Shown here piece after piece: positions 55,299-64,000 of a stretch of DNA of 64,000 bases. The position numbers were made by a program, and so were the translations under genes. Origin of the DNA: Angiostrongylus vasorum (lineage: Eukaryota; Nematoda; Chromadorea; Rhabditida; Metastrongylidae); the NCBI GenBank assembly GCA_018806985.1, contig JADANN010000379.1:1-64000 (forward strand), given 5' to 3'. The notes beneath the pieces were generated by a model that was given only the letters and a program-made list of their open reading frames with translations, was not told the DNA's origin and did not search any database. Every line of letters begins with the position of its first letter. Position 1 is the first letter of the stretch.

Positions 55299-55554
55299 CA
55301 CGTATTAAAATAGACAAAGTACTCCTATAGGTAGATATAGGGAATAAAAGTACAATGGTAATGATTTTGAAGTGACTGTCGGATCATAACGGAGAAATCA
55401 ATACAATCGTGCAGGACTACTTAGGCGTTTACGATAAATTACAAAGGCCCAAAGATAAAGTGGAATGACGAATGCCTTACTATCACACATACTAAAAGGA
55501 TAAAGGATAAAGCTTTCGGCGTTGATCAATCTTTGAGAGATGCGTCATGCATTC
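55299..55554. other. No gene recognised
   Basis: Unassigned AT-rich DNA. Confidence 0.4.
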
Positions 55555-55770
55555 GACTTCACTAAGGTCGTTGGAGGCGACTGAATGCATATCTGACCTC
55601 TACAATGACTGGCAATAGTTTACTGATGCATCGCATCAGTACAGCAACTTTCCAGACAAGTCAGGTACCAATTTGGCCACCTCGAGCGGATGGAGGGATT
55701 GCTGGGCGTGGAATCCCATGGCTGGCCACCAGCCACTGCTCCACAAGCGCCTCTCCCACCTGTGATATAG
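55555..55770 (-). repeat. SINE-D copy
   Basis: The head on the minus strand is GGCGCTTGTGGAGCAGTGGC. The shared core TTGGTACCTGACTTGTCTGG and tail with TCGCCTCCAACGACC follow. Confidence 0.55.
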
Positions 55771-56199
55771 TACCTAGTCTCAGAATAGTTTTTTGATAGA
55801 CATCACCATGAGTTGGTCTCCTTGATCATTCCCTGAGAACAGCATTATTTCTTGAGTACATGTAATCTAAAACACTTTAGTTATTTTTTCTTCCAACCCT
55901 CGTAAGAAAGTAGATTCCAACGACTTTAAATGCGTACGCTTAAATATAGAGGATTCATCAATATTTTGGACAAACGTCTTGTAGGACTCTTTCGCTCATT
56001 AGATTCTTACTTTCCTTGAATTCCACTAGTTCTGCTGGATCGAGCGCGAAGAGTACTGCACTCGAATGGCTGGACCATTCCCTTTAATTGTTATCTCTCT
56101 ATCAATGACGCTTCCCTTTATTTGCTATCTCTCCATTAATTACGCCTTTAGTAAGGTGTGATCGACACGAAAAAAAGAAGCAATACTAATCACCGGCAG
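55771..56199. other. No gene recognised
   Basis: Contains a short imperfect local repeat of TTATCTCTCTATCAATGACG near 56090-56150. Nothing else is supported. Confidence 0.4.
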
Positions 56200-56495
56200 T
56201 AGACCAACGCCATCAGGAGTGAAATGCTCCATTGCATCGGTGTTCCACTTCATAGGATTAGATGCGCCATGCATTCAAAGATCGTTAGATGTAATTGAGT
56301 GCATATCTGGCCTTTGTAATTTGCACGCGCCGGCCTACCGATGTATCGACCCTGTGCTATCCTTCCAAACAACTATCAATTTGCCGACTCCGGAGAGAAG
56401 GAGCGCTAGTGAGCCTGAGGCACGGGGATCGATCTCATGTGTATTGCATGGGGCGTACGACCGTTGCACTACAAGCTCTCATTTGTGGTAGGCAT
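56200..56495 (-). repeat. SINE-D copy
   Basis: The minus-strand head GCTTGTAGTGCAACGGTCGT (A-box-like) and GAGATCGATCCCC (B-box-like) are followed by CGATACATCGGTAGGCC, as at 3150-3170. Confidence 0.6.
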
Positions 56496-56704
56496 TTGTT
56501 ACTATGTATGCTAAGGGTTTTCTAGCAGAATCGAGCTTTACTTATCGCAGCCGTTTTTCAACAGCTCCTTTGTAACGATTAAGACGCGTTCTGAGCTTCT
56601 TTAATAAACTGAGCAGAGTATGGCACAGTCTTACTTTTTTGACAATCAAAGAAAAAGAACGATGATGCTACATCGAGAAGTCGAAAAACTTCGAACGATC
56701 AACT

Positions 56705-56741
56705 CGAACTCTGATGAAGAAGACGTCGAAACGTTGGCCAA
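56705..56741 (+). ncRNA. Hammerhead-like motif with shortened stem II
   Basis: CTGATGA, then a shortened stem II that ends in CGTC, then GAAACGTT, GGCC and AATAAA. About six bases of stem II and its loop are deleted. Confidence 0.4.
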
Positions 56742-56969
56742 ATAAAGCGTATTTATCGATTTCGTGCATGTTCAACAATTTAAACACATTTTGACTACCA
56801 GTTTATAAGTTTTCGTTTTATTTCCACTAATCTACAAATGATGCAAGTATATGGAATTGAATAGATTGTGCGTGTTGTATACAACTAGACTTCTTCTCTT
56901 AATTTACGATGAGTACTGTTTCCTTACTGCTTACTGCTGAATTGGATCTTCGCACAGTAAGGGAGGTAA

Positions 56970-57390
56970 CCAGACTCAAAAAGAATAGTGGCACCATAGA
57001 GGTCTTAAAAGGTACCATGTTTTAGCGAAGACGTTGTCGTTTTTCCATGAGTCGTGCAACAGAGCTACTCTTATTTCCAGGATCAGTTTGCCCTCTTCTC
57101 GAAAGTGAAACCCCACGCATGATCTCTCTCTGCTGTGGAGAGAGGTCTTGCTAGATGGTTTCCACTCCGATCTCGGAATCATAGTCCAAATTTTTTCTCA
57201 CTTCTACTTATTTTGTTTGTCACTTCCTAATCGGGTATCGAAATCTCCAACAACAAATTTGTTGAGACTTTTCATATCGCATTAATTCCTCCCACTGGTT
57301 ATAGAAAGCGTCCACTAAGCCGTCATTAGCAGCGCAGGTTGATGGGTAAAATTTAGTAATATAGATCGCTATTTCATACTTAAGTAGGAG
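56970..57390 (-). mobile_element. Endonuclease fragment of a second non-LTR lineage
   Basis: Minus-strand peptide IYITKFYPSTCAANDGLVDA, FYNQWEELMRYEKS, then after a one-base shift FVVGDFDTRLGSDK, the catalytic GDFN-type box. Further downstream RSCVGFHFREEGKLILE is a decayed continuation. It is distinct from the [14 protein letters not shown] type of the main RTE family here. Confidence 0.55.
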
Positions 57391-57414
57391 AAAAAAACCA
57401 CCAAAAAAGGTGGT

Positions 57415-58295
57415 AGCCGGTCTTAGCAAGTCTTCCATTTTCTTCTGTCGCGCACAACAGTAGACCAGTGGGTTCTGCTCACTTTAGAGAATCCTAGAGC
57501 ATTATGCCTTTCTTCCAGGCTCTTCGTGAAGAACTCTGACCGTCGGCTCTGTGGTCTTCTTGCCGAGCGTTTAACATCCCGAGTAATCCAGTCACTAACG
57601 GCTGTTGTCCATCGGTTGTCGTGCAAACGCATAATGTGCCTGGCCCACCTTATCCTCGACAGTTTAGCGCAGTCGTAGAGCAGCATCGTTGATCTTTGGT
57701 CGGTAACGCAGGTCGGGGCTTTGGAATCTTTCACCCCTGCTCACGCAGCAACCAGGTTTCTGTTAGCTTACGTTAAAGCAAGAAGTACCGTTGAGTCGAA
57801 AAGATGGTCAGGGAGTCTGGTGTTCTTTGTTTTCCTCACTACATCCTCGATGACCTCTAAAGCTCCCCAAGCCGTTCCTTCCCATCTGCTCAAGTCTGGA
57901 GCTAAGTCGTTCATCGAATTGATTTCCCGACCTAGATAGAGATAACTGGAGCATTCCGAGATATTCGTTCCGTCGAGCGTGAATGGGGCATACGAAACCA
58001 GTCCGTTCTTTCATGAACATCGTTTTTGTGAGATTTTGAGTTGAAGACCAATCTTAGCTACAAGCTTTATCAAAGTCGGTAAGCATACGTTTCGGCTTGG
58101 CTAGTGTTCGGTGTTACAAGGACGATGTCATCATTAAGAAGAAGATGATGTAACTATCAACCACCGATTTCCACTCCCATGTCATCCCATTCCAGTGGCT
58201 CGCATGATGTTCTCGAAGGTGGAGGTAAATAGTTTTGGAGAGATGGTATCGCGTTGTCTCTCTCCTCTTTTTGACGTCTATGTTGTTAGGTTTTC
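57415..58295 (-). mobile_element. RTE retrotransposon 3' fragment
   Basis: Minus-strand peptides: LSRIRWARHIMRLHDNRWTT (tail) and LRAHLFD-type upstream sequence, up to a GDTIS-like region near 58250. The extreme 3' end is missing. Confidence 0.7.
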
Positions 58296-59235
58296 AGATA
58301 TAATTGACGCGTTTTAAAATATTCCTCGGTCTTATAAGACTCTACTTGCTGGTGATAAGGATTCGATACGATGGCTCACATCCTACATCTATTCTCTTTC
58401 TGATTATAAATTTTTGTTTGAATATTTGCTCGAGTTTTCAGCTCCATTACGTGATTTGTTGTCCTGCAGCCTGACAAGTAAGTTTCGACTTCAGCTGAGA
58501 CCACCGTTTAATAGCCAGTGTGGTCGACAAAATCAAGAATCTTTGCAAGTAGGAAAACGTAGATGATGAAACTCTTTAGAGTACGGTAAGACAAAAAATG
58601 TGCCTCATGTACATATGCACTACCGAAAACTTGAGATTCTGGAAGTCCAAATCGTTTAGCGTGTTCTTTTTAATGTGCATCAATAATCTGGTAGAACATC
58701 GAGTGGGAATCTATTCGATTCATGAATGTGATCAATGATTAGTGTCTTTAATATCGAAGATGCTCAATTAATACCTTCAGTGTCGAAAATCATGAGAACT
58801 TCAAAAAAATCTTGCAGTTTACTCGAAACACTGTTGTTCTGCCTTCTGTTCTGCTTCCTACTTCTTAGAGCAGGGTTAAATCTTCCTACTGTTAGCAGCC
58901 CGTCGTGCAGGAACACCTCCCAGCCACTATGAGGCGGTAAACCGTTGATAAGGTAACCTACTATTCCAACTAAAAAAGCGACAGGATGTTTTTGTTTGAG
59001 TTGAAAAAGAGTGAATGTTGTCGCTTACTTCTCTCGTTCTTTAAATAACTGTGAGATCATATTGACCAACTACCTTTATGTTGAAAAGTATTTACTGTTT
59101 TATAGATATCTAATAATCTTCTAATATGTGCTTCATCGAATGAAAGAAACATGTCTCACTGAGTAAGATCCCGTCTCGGTACGTCAACGATGACAAAACA
59201 TCGAGAAGACGAACAACTGTGAACTACCGACTGGG
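58296..59235. other. No gene recognised
   Basis: The frame at 58735-58932 has no splice or homologue support. No repeat boundary is seen. Confidence 0.4.
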
Positions 59236-59237
59236 CT

Positions 59238-59281
59238 CATCGGCTCCAGTAAACATGAAGACGTCGAAACGCTAGCCGAAT
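59238..59281 (+). ncRNA. Hammerhead-like remnant
   Basis: CATCGGCTC, then a decayed CTGATGA part, CGTC, GAAACGCT, AGCC and AATAAAT. The flanks match the other copies. Confidence 0.35.
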
Positions 59282-59784
59282 AAATCTGTTTACCATCGTC
59301 GTGTAAGCACAAGAATTAAAATTCATGTCTTCTTCTCAGACAATATCGTAATAAATCCGGCAAGTAATTAGCTAAGATTTTGCAAATCTGTCGCTATAAA
59401 GAAATTGTTGGTATTATATGATTTAGCAGGGAAAAAATTAGTTTTATAATTGCCTGAGCGACCTTTCAATTTTCGGCGGAAGGCCCTTTAGACCTTTCTT
59501 GAGGGAAAACCCAAGGGAAATAGGCGTAGAGGCTACAAGGATTCTCGTCCGTAAACGAAGCCGAAGATTTAGAAGTTGACATCCACTATATCAATAGGTT
59601 TCTGGTAGCACATAACTCTAAAAATGAGAACACAACTCATTTAAGCAAACCACACTCTACGTACTCATTCCGGATTTCTTTACATTCTGTGTCTCTTGAA
59701 ACTCTTCCAACTAGAATTTTATGAGTGTTTAAAATCACGCCGTAGAGATCCCTCTTATCATGAAACACAAGATTGCAGTGCAGT

Positions 59785-60395
59785 GAAGAATCGAACACCA
59801 GGGGCGGGACGGGATAACACCTAAAAACATGCATAACCTTCCGCCTGTCCTCATAAATACACTGCACCGAGTCTTCACACGCTACCTGTCGAATGCCGTG
59901 TTTCTATCCAATTTAAGACAACAATACTGTATTATTGTTTATGAAGGGTACCTTCACAATATCGGCAACTACTCCCCAATCTGTGTGCTGTCTGTCGTCT
60001 ATAAATTTTTTCACTCGAGATATCGCCAGCAAGACTGAACACTGGATGGCGGGCAGCCATGGAAGCAAGCAGGGTTTTAAAAAGGATTAGGTGCGGAGGA
60101 TCAGACTCACGCGGTGACAAGACTCAATGAGGTATCGTGGCAGTGTAACATACCGTCCTATCTCACTTGTTTAAAGAAAGCTGTTGACTCTGATGAAGTA
60201 CAAGCAGTCATGAACCCATGATGGCAAGCAGGGTATTTTTTACTCTGTAGGTAAGATATATAAAAATCTCGCAGCTAAGATATCACCAGTTTACAGCAAG
60301 ATTAAAATCGATGTCAAAAGAGGAGTTAGGCAAGGCGATACTATCTCGCTAAAATTATTTACCCCTATACTCGAGAACATCATGAGTCTTCCTTT
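59785..60395 (+). mobile_element. RTE retrotransposon fragment
   Basis: Plus-strand sequence matches the part of the transcriptase at 54240-54650 (MHNLPPVLINTLHRVFTRYL) and ends with GVRQGDTIS at about 60330. It is cut off at 60395 by the inverted-terminus element. Confidence 0.7.
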
Positions 60396-60845
60396 CCGGG
60401 AGCTAACGCATTCACTCACCGCATCATGTGGGTCCTTCATTCCTCCTATCTCTCAGCTAGTTATATCGATCGGCGCCATCAGCAATCACCCATCAACGGG
60501 GGTTGCTATGGGGATCCCACATCGACATTGAACCCGGTTAAGGCTGTAGTTGAAATTACAATGAGGCTATAGTTTTACAATGTTTTACTTCTTGTTTTCT
60601 GCCTACAGCAGCTTTTTACGTAATAAGTAATAAGCGAAACACAACCACAACGTTGCTGGGTTATTTGCAAAACTCCAGATGGCACTGATCGATAGAACTA
60701 GCTGAGAGAGACGCAAAACTAAGGACCCGCATGGTGTGTTGCTGAACGCATTACTCCCCGGAAAGGGTAACAGCGCGTTCGTTCCCCATCGCAGACACCT
60801 GCGGTCTGGAGATTTGCAAATTTCTCAGCAACGTTGTGGTTATAT
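60396..60845 (+). mobile_element. Two fragments of the inverted-terminus element
   Basis: 60396-60545 is a reversed internal part (ATCATGTGGGTCCTTCATTC, CACCCATCAACGG). 60640-60845 is a complete short copy with both termini (CAACCACAACGTTGCTG and CAGCAACGTTGTGGTT) and the tRNA-like core. Confidence 0.55.
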
Positions 60846-61584
60846 GAACTTAGACATTTTTCCGGCCATTCCTTGCATGCAAAAGGATTCAGTCAGCTCT
60901 CGCTAGTTAGCCTTGCAAAGACAGAACTAGTGATTTCACCACATTTTAAAGTCAACTTTGTTTTTTACATAAGTCTAGCCATTGAATACATTTTTGGGTT
61001 AAAACTTTACTGCCATTTATCGCATTAGTTTACTAGAAACGCCTCACAGTTAACTCGCATTTTAGTTGACGGTCGCAAATGCCGAGGCGAAGTTCGTACC
61101 AAATGGACCCGACGCCAGCATTCGAACTGCTCTGTTCACCACACTTTGCCACATCTCTCTCGACCAGTTTGCCATGATGACATTTGTGGTCTGCACACTT
61201 TTTTCTTTTTAAAAGGAATTTGTGTGGAAATGTAAGTAACACAGGCCGTGAGGCTTCCGGAAATTGACAAGTGCGTGTCCGGAATGCTTCCGATCATCAT
61301 GGCATTGTCTAGCTGACATCATTCCATTAGCCATTGCATTGCATAAAGCAGTCACCGTGTTCCCGACGATGACGCAGTGTGGCATCATCATAGCAGCAAC
61401 TCCATTAACTGCAAGTAACATCTTTACTCAAACCGATAATTAGTTTCATCGGTAAATTTCCTCGTTTTTTCCAATATTTGTTTCACTTTTGCAGAAATTC
61501 ATTTCGATCAATGCATCAGTTGACCAAATATTTCATCAAAGCCGAGGTTGATGGAAAAGTATGGCCGTGGGAAATTTTAGTGTT

Positions 61585-61735
61585 TTTAAGATGATGCTGA
61601 GATATTTGCGAAACTCCGGACCGCCAGGTGTCTGCGGTGTGGAGCGAACGCTCTACTGTTCTTTCCGGAGAGTAATACGTTCACTACCACACCAAGCGGG
61701 AGAACCAGTTCAGAGACAGGCGAAACGAAGAACTA
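61585..61735 (-). mobile_element. Inverted-terminus element fragment in intron 3
   Basis: ATGATGCTGAGATATTTGCG and the reversed core with GGAGCGAACGCTC are recognisable. It breaks the 3' part of the neighbouring SINE-A and is private to this gene copy. Confidence 0.5.
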
Positions 61736-61744
61736 GGTTATCTA

Positions 61745-61975
61745 ACTTTTTACGTGTGACATCTTGAATGCTGGTCGAGTCGATTTCGCCTGGAGTCTGA
61801 AATTGCCTGGCTGGAGCGCTCTCATTTGGGTTGCAGAGGGTGATTCCTTTCCCGGACGAGACCGGTACCAATTTCCCGTACATGGAGAGGTGAGAGGCTT
61901 GGGAGTCGGGAGCGGAATCGAAGAGCACCATGATCTTGATGATCGGAGTCACTATCATTGTGCTTTCCGCTTCTC
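61745..61975 (-). repeat. SINE-A copy, 3'-truncated
   Basis: B-box-like CTTCGATTCCGCTCC near 61920, core TTGGTACCGGTCTCGTCCGG. The orthologous insertions are in introns 3 of the other copies. Confidence 0.6.
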
Positions 61976-62454
61976 TCATATGAAGGTACTGTGTTAAATG
62001 GCAAAATTATTTGAATGAATTGTTTCAAAATAGTTAGAATTCAGTTGACAGGAGGACTTGTTAAAAAACGCTCTTTTTGTTCGAGTAACCGTTAAAATTT
62101 CTTTTTACTAGTTTTGTTCTTCTAGCTTTGTAATACTTTGTTTTAATAAGTGGGCAAAGAGCTGGCTAGATCTCTTAGAAATGCTTATTGAAAGTGGAAA
62201 TAGTTTATTTGTGAGAGTTGCCTAGACAAGCAGCGGATACACTCCAATTATGTGTTAGAAAGTTGAATATGGCAGATATTAACCATTTCACCGTTTTCAT
62301 GACACCTTCCACGCCACTTCACACTTCTCATCTATCGCTCTCGCTTCCAATAATTTCGGCAAAATTTAATTTGTCGTAACTTTTTTCAAAGGGATGAAAG
62401 TAGATTTAAATGGTCCTATCTCCTGACGCACGCTATTTAGACTCGAAATAATCT

Positions 62455-62700
62455 GGACCGTCTGGATTGTGCACTACGTTTCCCGAAATCCTAGGAAGCC
62501 GTGATAGGGCAATTCCACACCTTCATCATAGGTAGTCGTCAACCTTTTGTAGATTGCAGTGAGCAAGCAAACACTGGATAAGGTCGTTGTCAATTTCAAG
62601 AGTTTTTTGGTTGGCCCGTGCCGGCTCGAAGAAGAGCCTTAAGCGTATTGAGCGTGGACCACCACATGCAATATTGATACTCTAAATTACAATCAGTGTT
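62455..62700 (-). repeat. SINE-B copy in intron 3
   Basis: Reverse of 25252-25515, with GTTGACGACTACC and GGCCGTGAT-like runs. Moderately decayed. Confidence 0.5.
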
Positions 62701-63753
62701 AATTTTTAGCAGTACTAACTGCAATAAAGATAACCAAATGTCCTAAGTACGCAAAACCCTTTGAAAGTTTTCGAAAATATTGCTAAAACAAAAGAATTTC
62801 GAATCGTCTTCCTCACAGCTAAATCGTCTCCACATTTATTTCTAAATATAAACGGTTTTGCAATGAAAGTATTGTACGCTTAGGCGTTGTCAGTTTAACC
62901 TCTTCGAAATGATCTTAAAGGTTGAAAACTTACACCCTACATTTACAGCTGGATTAATAGTTACTTTCATGCATTGCAGAGGACAATAACTGACGTGAAC
63001 AGTGAGCTGACCCAAATGATTGGGATTATATCATCAGAAATGCCATCGCTGCGACCTTGCCGTTGGAGAACATCAATAACCTCAAGGACAAGTTTCTTCA
63101 CGATGTGGTTAAGTTTTTACAGAAAAGTTTTTTATCAAATTATGTTGAGCTATGATGAGAAAATCTGTCGGACGTAAAACGCTGACGAATTTTCTATAAA
63201 TTTATATATATTTTCTACACTCAACGAGAAATCGAGAAAGAAGAAGAACTTGAAATCTAGGAGTTGTGAACTCACTGCTTGCATTACAACACGTGATACA
63301 AATCCCTGAGTTCCCTGCACGCTCGTTCCAATACCAGGAACCTGTGTAGGGCAGTGGTATCGCCTGAAGAGACCATTTCGATTGGCAAGGTAAAGCCGGT
63401 GACAGAGAAGGTCGTGGTGCTTGCTGCAAGACAATTCCGTGGTTTTTTTGTTAATAATTGAAAGTTGTTCTAACTTCCGCTATTTGAGATTAAAAAACCC
63501 TCTCACCCATCAAAAGGTTTGTTTTAAGAGGATTTCTCAATAGTAATGAAATATTAGATAAATCCACTCCGTTTGCAGTTAACGACTTCATATTTAAAAT
63601 TGCAAACGTATGCACTGCCATGACATTTTTCTATTTATTACCTTGACCTGGTGGCGCCATCCCACACCCTGACACTGTCGAGGCGGTCCATAGCAGCGGA
63701 ATCAGAAGAGCCAGAAGTCTCGTCATGTTTGTAAAACAAATCGTTTTTGGCTG

Positions 63754-63770
63754 CTGAAAAGTGTAGACAA
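63754..63770 (-). promoter_or_regulatory. Splice acceptor before the start codon
   Basis: Minus-strand ACACTTTTCAG lies 27 bases before the ATG at 63726, matching the other two gene copies. The remaining bases to 64000 match the 5' flanks at 23910-24150. Confidence 0.5.
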
Positions 63771-64000
63771 ACATTGTAGACTACAAATGAAAGCAAATAA
63801 TTCTCTTTTCCTCTAATGAGCAAACACGAGGTTGTTAATGGATTCATTATTTGAAACAAAATGACGTTTATCTTCAAGCCGATGAAAGGAAATATCCTCC
63901 CTTTTGGAGCAGACCTTTCACGAAGCAGCAGCTGATGTGGCATTCAGCACATATGCCTCAGCAACGAGTGAGGCAGAAGTTTTTGCACCTCTTTCACTTT

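Larger units (their letters stand above)
61062..63726 (-). pseudogene. Third, inverted copy of the secreted-protein gene
   Basis: Exons on the minus strand: 63726-63642, 63423-63276, 63080-62934, 61408-61247 and 61190-61062. The signal peptide is kept (MTRLLALLIPLL, then WTASTVSG), and the exon borders match the other copies. Exon 2 has lost one base in the GCCCCT run, exon 3 one base in the ATTTTGGG run, and exon 4 two bases near ATGATGT, so the frame is broken three times. The intron 4 donor is GC instead of GT. Intron 3 holds SINE-B (62700-62455), SINE-A (61975-61745) and an inverted-terminus element (61735-61585). Confidence 0.75.

Noticed and set aside
58735..58932. 65-codon frame with a hydrophobic segment
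   Set aside because: A single short frame without splice sites or homologous copy; could be chance.

Overview
The window looks like genomic DNA from a nematode, most likely a clade V strongylid of the hookworm type. The reasons are introns bounded by TTTTCAG-like acceptors and GTAAGT/GTGAGT donors, a family of small secreted proteins split into short exons, many decayed RTE-type non-LTR retrotransposons ending in the AGHVMRMND-type tail common in strongylid genomes, and abundant tRNA-derived short repeats. This is inference from style; species cannot be fixed by eye. There is no bacterial-type gene organisation. Nearly all open frames in the window are chance or antisense frames of repeats.

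The only clearly functional-looking gene is at 24185-27964 (+): four exons, about 225 codons, N-terminal signal peptide, unknown function. It belongs to a local family. A second copy (46665-49473, +) and a third (63726-61062, -) keep the same exon positions but are frameshifted, and isolated last-exon remnants lie at 17580-17710 and 44058-44165. A second candidate gene (minus strand, about 1560-2707) is supported only by open exons with good splice sites.

The layout is dominated by duplication. A large inverted duplication pairs 4785-13965 with 35895-41720; the left arm also holds a near-full-length RTE element (8350-11660) that is absent from the right arm. A direct duplication pairs about 16600-31560 with about 43080-53100; it carries the secreted-protein gene pair, their upstream and downstream sequences and a shared RTE insertion at its far end. 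The left copy has about 3.95 kb extra (17690-21640) and a private RTE insertion in intron 3 of the intact gene. The third gene copy (61000-64000) is inverted.

Mobile DNA: at least ten RTE fragments; a second endonuclease lineage (28690-28960, 50285-50350, 56970-57390); four tRNA-headed SINE-like families; a short element with inverted termini and a tRNA-like core; and fragments of Penelope-like elements. The Penelope-like fragments are the most interesting part: two GIY-YIG endonuclease remnants each sit a short distance upstream of a hammerhead-ribozyme-like motif, and about ten further copies of that motif are scattered through the window with partly covarying stems.

Region by region: 1-4780 repeats plus a candidate gene; 4785-13965 left inverted arm; 14000-16600 SINEs and unassigned DNA; 16600-31560 first direct block with the intact gene; 31545-35750 RTE and Penelope-like remnants; 35895-41720 right inverted arm; 41735-43060 RTE and Penelope-like remnants; 43080-53100 second direct block; 53095-60850 RTE fragments and SINEs; 61000-64000 inverted third gene copy.
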